A stretch of DNA of 23,030 bases from UBA3910 sp002391465. Its GTDB lineage: Bacteria; Bacillota; Limnochordia; Darwinibacteriales; Darwinibacteriaceae. Both the position numbers and the translations under genes were made by a program. The stretch covers positions 1-23,030 of the forward strand of contig JASGVS010000038.1 in assembly GCA_030054835.1 (NCBI GenBank). The letters run 5' to 3'. The notes below the pieces were generated by a model, which was given only the letters and a program-made list of their open reading frames with translations, searched no databases and was not told the origin of the DNA. This document shows positions 1-7,077 of the stretch, one piece after another (position 1 is the stretch's first letter; each line of letters starts with the position of its first letter).

Positions 1-125
1 ATCTCAGCTTTTCGGAGTGCTATCTGTTAACAAATGTGTAAGCTTTGGAACCGCCGTATACCGACCGGTACGTACGGTGGTGTGGGAGGTCGGCTACTCA
101 ACTAATGGGTAGCCTCCTACCCGAT
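1..125 (+). mobile_element. 3' end of a group II intron (domains V and VI)
   Basis: The bases fold as a group II intron tail. Domain V is about 49-82: arms 50-58 and 73-81 pair with a G-U wobble at 53/78, the two-base bulge is 71-72, an upper stem is 59-62 with 67-70, and the loop is 63-66. The triad position reads CGC (52-54), the form I associate with bacterial IIC-like introns. Domain VI follows: 92-99 pairs with 107-114, 84-89 pairs with the CC(T)CCTACCC strand, and A119 is left bulged as the likely branch point. The 3' splice site is probably near 125, after GAT. The 5' part and any maturase gene lie outside the window. The intron ends only about 18 bases beyond the stop codon of the MATE gene and runs in the opposite direction. 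The exact class is inference. Confidence 0.8.
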
Positions 126-143
126 TCGTGTCATTTTCAAGCC

Positions 144-1586
144 TTACTGTTCCACTACCGGCACCTGCTGGTCTGATACCAGGTTTCGAGCCCAGAACCC
201 GGCGCTCACAACTATCAGTCCCAGCACCGCTTTGAGCACGTTAGTCAGCTGGCTCAAAGGATAGAGTGTTTCAATGCCCCAATTGGTGTAGGCCACTAAG
301 GCGTAGGTGTACGGTACAACCAACACCCAGGTGTAAATGCTGTCAAAGGCCATTGTTACCAACGTGCTTCCGCCTGAGCGGATGGCGAAGTAGGAACAGT
401 GGGCTATGGCGTTAAAGGGCATGAACAGAGCGGCAGCCCGCATGAAGGAAACAGCCAACTGGCGCACTTCCGGTTCTGTGTTGTAGATTTGGGCAATGGC
501 GCCTGCACTCACGATTAAGAGCAGTCCCATGAAAGTGGCAATGGCCACCGAGACAAACATCAACTTCCAGACCTGGTCTCGGGCCTTTTCAGGTTCATTA
601 GCCCCCAGGGTTTGGCCTGTGACAATGGCCACTGCCGTACCCAGGGAAAAGAAGAAGACACCGAACAGGTTGGTAAAGGTGCTGGCAATATTTAGCGCAC
701 CCACAACCGCCAGGCCCATGGTGGACAGGATCTGGGTGAGGGTTGCCATACCGGCAGACCAGAGAAATTCGTTAATAAACAAGGGCATACCCTTAATCGT
801 CATGTTCTTCGCCAAAACCCCACCGATGCGAAATGGGCGGTAGAGCTTAACGGCAAAGGGAAACTTGACAGGGTTTCGATGGGCAGCTATTACCACAATA
901 GCAAGTTCAACTACCCGGCTGAAAACGGTGGCAATGGCAGCACCTGGAACCCCCAAGGCTGGCAAGCCCAGTTTACCGAAGATGAGCAGGTAGTTGAAGA
1001 CAACGTTAACCAAGACCGCGATAATACCTGCGGCCATGGGCAGCATTGTTTCGCCCGCTTCCCGCATGGCTCCGGCGTAGCACTGGGTTAGGGCAAAGGG
1101 CAGAAGGCCCCAGAGCATTATGGTCAGATACTGTTGGCCAGCTGCCAGCATGGCGGCTCGTTCAACTGCACTGCCATCACCCGCCAGATAAAGGGACATT
1201 AACTGGGTGGGCCAGACAGTCAAAAGGACTAAGGCAACTCCCGTGGTAAGCAGCGCGACCAAAAATCTTGCCCGCAACGTCTGGCGAAAGCCTTCCCAAT
1301 CTTTTGCGCCTGCATATTGGGCGGCGTAAATGGCCGGGCCCGCTAGTACGCCCCAGATGCTGACGTAATAGACAAACATGAGGTGGTTAGCAATGGCAAC
1401 ACCACTCAAGGCGGCAGTGCCCAGAGCACCCACCATTACGTTGTCTGCTAAGTTGACCAAGCTGCCTATTGTGTTTTGAATGATGACCGGGATAACCAAT
1501 GTAAAAATCATCTTGTAAAACTGGCGATCCCCGATAAACTTGGCCCGGAAACGGGCCCATGGCGTTAGGGCAAGTCCTGCGTTCAT
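144..1586 (-). CDS. MATE family efflux transporter
   Basis: A 480-residue polytopic membrane protein with about 12 hydrophobic segments arranged as two homologous halves. Features typical of NorM/DinF-type MATE transporters are visible, such as the early PVIIQNTIGSLVNLADNVMVG stretch and a matching IASTFTNLFGVFFFSLGTAVAI stretch in the second half. The family exports cationic drugs or metabolites in exchange for Na+ or H+. The substrate here cannot be read. The open frame extends to 1649, but the ATG at 1586 is preferred: the only good promoter (TTGCTA/TAGAAT at 1649-1621) starts transcription near 1614, and the N-terminus MNAGLALTPW fits the family. It is monocistronic. Its 3' end lies against the group II intron and I see no terminator of its own in the 18 bases between them. 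Confidence 0.93.
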   Translation of the reverse strand: MNAGLALTPWARFRAKFIGDRQFYKMIFTLVIPVIIQNTIGSLVNLADNVMVGALGTAALSGVAIANHLMFVYYVSIWGVLAGPAIYAAQYAGAKDWEGFRQTLRARFLVALLTTGVALVLLTVWPTQLMSLYLAGDGSAVERAAMLAAGQQYLTIMLWGLLPFALTQCYAGAMREAGETMLPMAAGIIAVLVNVVFNYLLIFGKLGLPALGVPGAAIATVFSRVVELAIVVIAAHRNPVKFPFAVKLYRPFRIGGVLAKNMTIKGMPLFINEFLWSAGMATLTQILSTMGLAVVGALNIASTFTNLFGVFFFSLGTAVAIVTGQTLGANEPEKARDQVWKLMFVSVAIATFMGLLLIVSAGAIAQIYNTEPEVRQLAVSFMRAAALFMPFNAIAHCSYFAIRSGGSTLVTMAFDSIYTWVLVVPYTYALVAYTNWGIETLYPLSQLTNVLKAVLGLIVVSAGFWARNLVSDQQVPVVEQ

Positions 1587-1620
1587 AGGTCTTCTCTCAC
1601 TTTTCTTAATATCAACCCCT

Positions 1621-1649
1621 ATTCTATATCCAGACTGGGCAAGTAGCAA
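1621..1649 (-). promoter_or_regulatory. Sigma-A-like promoter of the MATE gene
   Basis: Read on the minus strand: -35 TTGCTA (1649-1644), 17-base spacer, -10 TAGAAT (1626-1621). The predicted transcription start near 1614 leaves a leader of about 28 bases before the ATG at 1586. Confidence 0.6.
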
Positions 1650-1767
1650 GCATGAAATTTACATTCTCAAGAAGCAAGATAAACCAAGTAATGGGGAAGG
1701 GAAGGGATTGGCTGAACCTGGGGGAATAAACAGGTATTGACGCAGCCGACAGAGGGGGAATGCTTTG

Positions 1768-2388
1768 ATGGAAATACTCTTGATCAGACACGGCCAGTCC
1801 CAGGCTGACCTGGAAGATCGCCACGAAGGGCGAGCTGATTTTCCCTTAACGGAACTGGGGGAAAGGCAGGCGAGACTGGCTGCCCAGTGGCTGCAGGAAT
1901 ACTACCCGCCCGAACTGATTTTAGCAAGTCCCCTAAAGCGGGCTTGGCGCACTGCAGAACTGATCAGTGAGGCGGTAGGCGCACCTCTCAGGCCAGAACC
2001 GGAGATTATGGAATGGAATAACGGCCTTTTAGCCGGTCTTCTCAGGGAAGAAGCAGAGAGGCTTTACCCACTTCCTATGGGCGGGCGCAGGCCGCATGAT
2101 AAAATGGCCGAAACAGAGTCTCAAATTGAATTTCGGGCCCGGGCCGAGACTTTCTGGTCCCGTTTTTGCTGTGATTATGTGGAACCTGGCAAATACAACA
2201 GAATCGCCCTAGTCAGCCACGGGGGTATGATCAACCAGCTCTTCCGCTGCTTTCTCCAGCTGCCCCTCACAACTGACGTCATTTTCGCCAGCGGCGATAC
2301 GGGCATTCATTTGTGGAGGGTAGGGGAAAAGAGGCGTCTGGTAGTGTTTGCGAACAGGCAGGAACACTTAATAGGTCTGAAAGAATAA
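1768..2388 (+). CDS. Histidine phosphatase family protein (phosphoglycerate-mutase-like)
   Basis: A 206-residue cytoplasmic protein of the histidine phosphatase superfamily. The N-terminal LIRHGQ motif carries the phospho-accepting His8. LASPLKRAWRTAELI supplies the second conserved Arg, and VSHGGM carries the second catalytic His at residue 151. These enzymes remove phosphate from small metabolites, sugar phosphates or cobalamin precursors; the substrate cannot be deduced here. An upstream in-frame TTG at 1765 is possible, but the ATG at 1768 lies 9 bases after the AGAGGGGG site and starts directly with the core MEILLIRHG. The 40-codon membrane peptide gene follows 20 bases downstream and is probably cotranscribed. 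I do not see a convincing promoter in 1650-1764. Confidence 0.92.
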   Translation: MEILLIRHGQSQADLEDRHEGRADFPLTELGERQARLAAQWLQEYYPPELILASPLKRAWRTAELISEAVGAPLRPEPEIMEWNNGLLAGLLREEAERLYPLPMGGRRPHDKMAETESQIEFRARAETFWSRFCCDYVEPGKYNRIALVSHGGMINQLFRCFLQLPLTTDVIFASGDTGIHLWRVGEKRRLVVFANRQEHLIGLKE

Positions 2389-2408
2389 AGACAGGGGGTA
2401 AACTAATA

Positions 2409-2531
2409 ATGATTTCACTCATTTTCAACATCATCTTTTTTCCGGTGCGGCTCGTTTTCGGCGCCATCACCGCGCTCAATGTGATTGCGTTGGCCGCCAT
2501 CGGCTACGGCATTTATGTGTTACTGCAGTAA
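2409..2531 (+). CDS. 40-residue hydrophobic membrane peptide, unknown function
   Basis: A small gene encoding MISLIFNIIFFPVRLVFGAI... to ...YGIYVLLQ. It is almost wholly hydrophobic apart from one Arg, so one long or two short membrane segments are expected. The start is chosen at ATG 2409 because CAGGGGGT (2391-2398) sits just upstream; the longer frame back to 2313 overlaps the phosphatase gene. It ends just before a strong bidirectional terminator. The distance to the phosphatase gene (20 bases) suggests one transcript. I do not recognise a family. A small membrane regulator or stress peptide is conceivable, but nothing in the sequence shows this. Confidence 0.6.
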   Translation: MISLIFNIIFFPVRLVFGAITALNVIALAAIGYGIYVLLQ

Positions 2532-2536
2532 AGGAA

Positions 2537-2572
2537 ACCCGGAGATTGGTCACCAATCTCCGGGTATTTCTT
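2537..2572. terminator. Bidirectional intrinsic terminator between convergent transcripts
   Basis: Thirteen-base arms CCCGGAGATTGGT (2538-2550) and their perfect complement (2552-2564) flank a single base, which in practice gives an 11-12 bp stem with a small loop. T-rich sequence follows on the plus strand (TATTTCTT) and A-rich sequence precedes it (AAGGAAA). It therefore can end both the phosphatase/small-peptide transcript and the minus-strand ABC operon. Confidence 0.85.
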
Positions 2573-4175
2573 AACCGTAAATGTCCCTGTGGCGGTACCC
2601 GTAAAAGCCTAATCCAATCAGAACCACTGCCACAAGCAGGCTTCCCAACACCGTACCAAAGCCGATAGTCTCCAGGGGCACTTCCGGAATGTGACCCCAG
2701 GGTGTGAGCTTACCCATCCACTCGGGCAGCTGGAGCAGCCCGCCGAAATAGTCGGTGAAGAGGATGTAGCCTAAATAGAGCCAGACCAAACGGGTCCACT
2801 TTGGAGCAAAGGCAGTAAGAAAAGCCCCTAACCCCACCATAATCCACATGGGCGGGACGTAAGCTAAGCCTGCCCAAATTGTTTCGCTCAGGGGAAAGGG
2901 ATTTTCCAGCACAGAACTGGCCCCAAGCCAGACGCCCAGTATGCCGAGGAGCTGCATTACTACAGCAATTACGAGGGAGATCACAAGAAAACTGGCCAGG
3001 AGCTGGGGTCTAGATACTGCCCTAGCTAAAAGGTGTTCAGTGCGGTTAGCCCGCTCTTCTGCCCTCAGCTTGAGCATGACCAAAAGGGAAGGGATCGCTC
3101 CCACCATGGACATGACCGAAAGGAGCATGGCCAAGAACAGATCGTTGGCGGAAAAACCTGCCACACTGGGTAGAATCTGCTGGTAGAGTTCGGTTGTCTG
3201 GACAAAGTCTTCCACGTCCGCAAACACCGAACCGTAGGACATACCTAAGACCAACATGGCCACTGCCCAGCCGATGATGGTCGTTTTCTCAAGGCGCAAA
3301 GCTAAGCCGAATGGGCTCTGCAGCAAGCGCGATGCGTTTCTTCTACCGGGCTTAGCTGCCACAAAACCAGCTTCTAGATCCCGCACCGTATTTAAGCGCA
3401 GAGCCAAAACAGCAATCACGCCTGCCGCGGCCAGTACAATCAGTACGGGCCACCAGAAGTTCCGTACATAGACCTGGGCTCGCAGAACCAGCCCCAGGGG
3501 AGAGATGTAGGAGAGGGCTTCGGTGCCAATGTCTCCAACTGCCCGGAGGAGATAGGCTGCGCCTAGAAAACCATAGGAAAAGCCCATGGCCGCCCGGGAT
3601 GTTTCGGTGAGCTGGGCGAAAAAGAGTGTTGCTGCTGCGAAGAAAATGCCGGTTACAGCCAAAACGGCGCCGTATAGAAAGGAACCTGCCCAATCCATCC
3701 CTTCCAGGCCCAGTACACCCAAACCCAGGGCCATAATCAGGCCTAGGGCAAGGTTGGTGAGGCTCAGGACAAGGAGTACTGAGGCTGCGTTGGAGAGCCT
3801 ACCAACCGGTAGGGAGCGGATAACCTCAATCCGCCCGCTTTCTTCATCACGTCTGGTGTGGCGGATGGTCAGGGTGATGTTCATTATTGCTACCACAACG
3901 GCAGTAAAGAGCAGCATCTGATGGGCCATAATCGCCCCCATGTGGTAATTGTCAACGCCAAAGATGGGCCCCACCATGGAGATCAGGGCGGGGTTCTGCA
4001 TTGTCTGCACCACTACCTGCCGCTCGGGGCCAGGTGGATAGAGGGCAGGGAAGGCCAACGCTATGGCAATGGAAAAGGCCACGATGGAAATGATCCAGAT
4101 GGGGATCTGGATCCGATCCCGGCGCCAGATCAGCCCAGCCAGTGTTTTGGTGTTATGGAAAAGTTCCCTGTTCAT
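2571..4175 (-). CDS. ABC-2 type exporter, membrane permease
   Basis: A 534-residue protein with about 12 hydrophobic segments in two six-helix halves and no ATPase motifs. It is the membrane half of an ABC exporter, resembling the tetronasin-resistance-type permeases paired with single-NBD ATPases. Its start lies 4 bases after the stop of the ATPase gene, and the GGAGGCGAGGTGA ribosome site is embedded in the ATPase 3' end, so the two are translationally coupled. The TetR gene two places upstream presumably controls it. The likely role is export of a toxic or antibiotic-like compound from the cytoplasm; the substrate is unknown. The family assignment rests on topology and context rather than a catalytic motif. 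Confidence 0.88.
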   Translation of the reverse strand: MNRELFHNTKTLAGLIWRRDRIQIPIWIISIVAFSIAIALAFPALYPPGPERQVVVQTMQNPALISMVGPIFGVDNYHMGAIMAHQMLLFTAVVVAIMNITLTIRHTRRDEESGRIEVIRSLPVGRLSNAASVLLVLSLTNLALGLIMALGLGVLGLEGMDWAGSFLYGAVLAVTGIFFAAATLFFAQLTETSRAAMGFSYGFLGAAYLLRAVGDIGTEALSYISPLGLVLRAQVYVRNFWWPVLIVLAAAGVIAVLALRLNTVRDLEAGFVAAKPGRRNASRLLQSPFGLALRLEKTTIIGWAVAMLVLGMSYGSVFADVEDFVQTTELYQQILPSVAGFSANDLFLAMLLSVMSMVGAIPSLLVMLKLRAEERANRTEHLLARAVSRPQLLASFLVISLVIAVVMQLLGILGVWLGASSVLENPFPLSETIWAGLAYVPPMWIMVGLGAFLTAFAPKWTRLVWLYLGYILFTDYFGGLLQLPEWMGKLTPWGHIPEVPLETIGFGTVLGSLLVAVVLIGLGFYGYRHRDIYG

Positions 4176-4179
4176 ACCC

Positions 4180-5064
4180 TCACCTCGCCTCCCGGTAGTG
4201 GTGGATAAACAGATCCTCCAGTGTGGGCGGGGTGCTTTCCAGGGCCAAAATGCCGAATCCGCTGATGTATTTAATCACTTCACCCAGGTGCTCTCCGTCC
4301 ACTTGGAAAGTGGCGCCACCGTCAAATTCTTCCAGATCGTGCACGCCCAGGGTTTCGCCCAAGTTGGGAATGGGTTGGGCCGTTTCAACCCGTACCTGGG
4401 TCCTGGTCAGGTGCCTCAATTCCTGCAGGGAGCCGGTCTCAATGATTCTCCCCTGGCGGATAATACTCACCCGGTCGCAGAGTTTTTCCACTTCAGAGAG
4501 GATATGGCTGGAGAGGAACACGCTTTTGCCCGCTGCCTTAACTTCCCTGACGCATTCTTGAAAAACCAGTTCCATTAAAGGATCAAGCCCAGAAGTTGGT
4601 TCGTCCAGGATGTAGAGGTCCGCGTCAGCGGCAAAGGCTGCGATTAGAGCGACCTTCTGCCTATTGCCTTTGGAATAGGTACCGCATTTTTTCGTGGGAT
4701 CTAAATCAAACCGTTCGATCAGCTCTTCCCTGCGGTTGACGTTGTTGGCACCGCGCAGTTTGACAAAGAAGTCAATCACTTCGCCGCCCGTCAAATTGGG
4801 CCATAGGTTTACCTCTCCCGGTACATAGGCAAGGCGTTTATGGATTTCCACCGCATCACTCCAGGCGTCTTTGCCAAAGAGTTGGGCAGAGCCGCTCGTT
4901 GCCTTCAGGATCCCGAGCAGAATGCGGATGGTAGTGGTTTTACCTGCCCCGTTGGGGCCAATAAAGCCATAAACCTCACCCTGTTTGACCTCCAAATTGA
5001 TCCGATCCAAGGCAGTAAAGCTCCCAAATTTCTTCGTTACCTCATTTACCCTCAGAATGGCCAT
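4180..5064 (-). CDS. ABC exporter ATP-binding subunit
   Basis: A 294-residue ATPase with Walker A GPNGAGKTT (residues 36-44), a variant signature YSKGNRQK in place of LSGGQ, Walker B LYILDEPTSGLDP and the switch histidine in SSHIL. The C-terminal region of about 80 residues beyond the core is typical of CcmA-like exporter ATPases. The frame can be read from GTG 5070, but AAGGAGG directly abuts that codon. The ATG at 5064 lies 6 bases after the site and is the better start. Its first 23 bases overlap the end of the TetR gene, and the permease gene follows 4 bases downstream. It energises export by the adjacent permease. Confidence 0.95.
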   Translation of the reverse strand: MAILRVNEVTKKFGSFTALDRINLEVKQGEVYGFIGPNGAGKTTTIRILLGILKATSGSAQLFGKDAWSDAVEIHKRLAYVPGEVNLWPNLTGGEVIDFFVKLRGANNVNRREELIERFDLDPTKKCGTYSKGNRQKVALIAAFAADADLYILDEPTSGLDPLMELVFQECVREVKAAGKSVFLSSHILSEVEKLCDRVSIIRQGRIIETGSLQELRHLTRTQVRVETAQPIPNLGETLGVHDLEEFDGGATFQVDGEHLGEVIKYISGFGILALESTPPTLEDLFIHHYREAR

Positions 5065-5695
5065 GGTCACCCTCCTTGTAGAATATTTTCCGTAATATGG
5101 CTAGAAAATCGTAAAACTCAGCAGCATAAGGCTGCCAGTCCAAACCAACCAAATCGATGGACTCCAGCTTGGCCAAGAGCTCCCTGCTGTAGCCGTCAAA
5201 GGACCAGCGGATCAGGTTGAGGATGTGCTCCGGAGCAGCATCATCCCGGAACAGGCTTCTATCCACATGCAAATAGAGCTTGGCAAGTTCACCCCTGGCC
5301 ATTTCTTCCATCTTGGCAAAAAGGTCCGGAACCACGTCCTGCATATCCTGGTTGAGCTGTACGCTGGCAATAAAGGTGAAGGGAAGTGGGTTGGTTAGAT
5401 AGGCCCGCATTTTCACTTCCGTGATTTTCTGTAGCCGCAGTATGAAATCTGGCTCAGATAGATCGAGCTTATCTACGTACTCCCGTTTGATATACTCCAA
5501 ACTGTATTCCAAAGCATAGCGAAAGAGCTCTTCTTTGTTTTTGAAGTAGTAAAAGAGCAGGCCTTTGCTGATGCCGGCGCTCTCCACCATGCGGTTGGTG
5601 GAGGCATTGGCGTAGCCATGCTGGGCAAACTCTCGCAGAACTGCAGCTAGAATCTGCCTTTGTTTTGCTTCGTCTAGTTTCTGAAACGCTTCCAA
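5042..5695 (-). CDS. TetR/AcrR family transcriptional repressor (TTG start)
   Basis: A 217-residue regulator. The N-terminal helix-turn-helix spans roughly residues 10-57 (KQRQILAAVLREFAQHGYANASTNRMVESAGISKGLLFYYF), followed by a ligand-binding helical domain of about 150 residues. The open frame reaches 5791, but the first part of that frame covers the tldE terminator, the gene's own promoter and both operators. The only start downstream of the predicted transcription start with a ribosome site (AAAGGGGG, 10 bases away) is the in-frame TTG at 5695, and it gives the usual short TetR N-terminus. It heads the TetR-ATPase-permease operon and very likely represses it until the exported compound binds. 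Confidence 0.9.
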   Translation of the reverse strand: MEAFQKLDEAKQRQILAAVLREFAQHGYANASTNRMVESAGISKGLLFYYFKNKEELFRYALEYSLEYIKREYVDKLDLSEPDFILRLQKITEVKMRAYLTNPLPFTFIASVQLNQDMQDVVPDLFAKMEEMARGELAKLYLHVDRSLFRDDAAPEHILNLIRWSFDGYSRELLAKLESIDLVGLDWQPYAAEFYDFLAILRKIFYKEGDHGHSEGK

Positions 5696-5714
5696 AAGGG
5701 AAGGACCCCCTTTC

Positions 5715-5764
5715 TTGACCGATGTGGTCAATTCCATATTACCAAAACTGACCACTGTGGTCAA
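5715..5764 (-). promoter_or_regulatory. Autoregulated promoter with two palindromic TetR operators
   Basis: Minus-strand promoter: -35 TTGACC (5764-5759), 17-base spacer, -10 TAATAT (5741-5736), start near 5729. Operator 1 is the perfect palindrome TGACCACAGTGGTCA at 5749-5763, covering the -35 and part of the spacer. Operator 2, TTGACCACATCGGTCAA at 5715-5731, covers the transcription start. Both share TGACC-N5-GGTCA, and their centres are 33 bp apart, about three helical turns. Confidence 0.85.
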
Positions 5765-5774
5765 GAAGTTGTCC

Positions 5775-5810
5775 AAAAAAACCACGCCCATCCAAAAATG
5801 GACAGGCGTG
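5775..5810 (-). terminator. Intrinsic terminator of the tldD-tldE operon
   Basis: On the minus strand a 12-bp stem begins CACGCC and ends GGCGTG (5810-5783), with two G-U pairs and a TTTT loop, and is followed by seven T residues. It lies 15 bases after the tldE stop and separates tldDE from the TetR promoter. Confidence 0.9.
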
Positions 5811-5824
5811 AAAGGATCAGAATA

Positions 5825-7063
5825 CTAACGATCAATTGTCATGTAATAGCCTTGGAGCTGGGAAGGAAGGTCTCCTAGATAGAAGACGGTGTTGTCGAAA
5901 GTGCCGATGTAATCTTCACCCAGCATCTTATCAAGGTGGGAGCGCATGGCAAACTCAGGCAGCTTGCCGATGATGCGCTTACCATCAAAGAGGAAGGCAA
6001 CCTGGACAGGGGTGGCGTAACTGCCGTCGGCGGTGAAATCGCCGCCGGAAGCCATAAAGGCGAAGATGGCCGGCTGTCCCTTGAGTGCTGCTGCAATGTC
6101 CTGGGCATCCGTCTTGAAGGCCAAGGAGCGCCCATGGGCACCATCTATTGTGGGCACATCGTCATAGCCCCCTGTCGCTGCACCCGTATGGGGCAGGTCG
6201 TACAGCAGGGCTGTTTTCTTGTCGGTGAGAACGTTGACCAGTTTACCTGCCTCAAACACGGCCAATCTGTCGTTGGGCAGAACAACTCCTTCCGCATCGA
6301 AGAAAGGCGAGCCTTTAAGCAGGGGATCGCGGTTAAGCTCGATTGTGATCCGCTCTGAAAAGAGCTGCTCACCTAGTCTACCGCTGAAGAGCGAACCGCC
6401 CTTAGCATACCGCTCTCCATTTAGTGCCCTACCGATAAACTCCAAAGGAGCATCTGCACCTAACGTAAAGACAGGCAGCTTTTCGCCTTCAGGCAATTCC
6501 ACCTTGTTGCGGTAGGCCGCAAGGAATTCCCTGTTAAAGCTGAGGAACTTCTCCCGCTCAAAGCGGCGGGAGCCGCAGACCAAGGCACCGTCAAAGAGAT
6601 TGGCGGTGGCCTTTTCTTTGAGAATCAGGGTGATGTTGAAATACGCGTCTTGGTATTTCAGATCCAAACCCTCACTGTTTCTCATGCTGTACTCAATTTC
6701 ATTGGCAGCCACAAACTCACTGAAGCTGAAGTCCGGAAACTCATCGCGCAGTACTGCCAAAATGGCCTCAGCTTCGTTCACCACTTCCTGGGCAGCAATG
6801 GGTCCGCCGTAACTGCGGTGGTCTTTCAGATCTTTGCTTAAGGGGAAGGGGTACTCTATGCCCGCTTCCAGGTTGGTAACCGCTTCCTGCAGCAGGACCG
6901 AGTCTTCCGTGTCGCCCACAATGCCGGCGATACCGATCTTGCCGTCCTGGTAAACGCGGACGCCTTTTTTGGTAATATCCTTAATCCGTACTGCCTGCAC
7001 TTGGCTCGCTTGGATTCTAGCCGTTGTTTCCTTTTCTCGGATTGTAATGAACTCTTGTTTCAC
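5825..7063 (-). CDS. tldE: TldE/PmbA family protein (TldD partner)
   Basis: A 412-residue protein of the TldD/PmbA family that lacks the HExxxH metal motif, as expected of the non-catalytic TldE (PmbA) subunit. In studied bacteria TldD and TldE form a heterodimeric zinc peptidase that degrades unfolded or modified peptides and trims leader peptides, for example of microcin B17. It starts with GTG at 7063, behind GGGAGGGGG that overlaps the tldD stop, so translation is coupled to tldD 14 bases upstream. The N-terminal region (MKQEFITIREKETTARIQASQVQAV) and later GxxxxFSGRLGEQLFSERITI stretch match the family's general layout. The gene ends at a strong terminator. No peptide precursor was recognised nearby. 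Confidence 0.88.
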   Translation of the reverse strand: MKQEFITIREKETTARIQASQVQAVRIKDITKKGVRVYQDGKIGIAGIVGDTEDSVLLQEAVTNLEAGIEYPFPLSKDLKDHRSYGGPIAAQEVVNEAEAILAVLRDEFPDFSFSEFVAANEIEYSMRNSEGLDLKYQDAYFNITLILKEKATANLFDGALVCGSRRFEREKFLSFNREFLAAYRNKVELPEGEKLPVFTLGADAPLEFIGRALNGERYAKGGSLFSGRLGEQLFSERITIELNRDPLLKGSPFFDAEGVVLPNDRLAVFEAGKLVNVLTDKKTALLYDLPHTGAATGGYDDVPTIDGAHGRSLAFKTDAQDIAAALKGQPAIFAFMASGGDFTADGSYATPVQVAFLFDGKRIIGKLPEFAMRSHLDKMLGEDYIGTFDNTVFYLGDLPSQLQGYYMTIDR

Positions 7064-7077
7064 GTTTATCCCCCTCC

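Noticed and set aside
496..843. Plus-strand frames of 67-115 codons inside the MATE gene
   Set aside because: Antisense shadows of a membrane-protein gene; no ribosome sites and no family pattern.
1737..1764. TTGACG before the histidine phosphatase gene as a -35 element
   Set aside because: No acceptable -10 hexamer lies 16-19 bases downstream before the start codon, and the ribosome site already occupies that space.
5696..5791. Upstream extension of the TetR frame (32 residues beginning MGVVFLDNF)
   Set aside because: This segment covers part of the tldE terminator, the promoter and both operators, so it should not be translated; TetR proteins normally start a few residues before the first helix.
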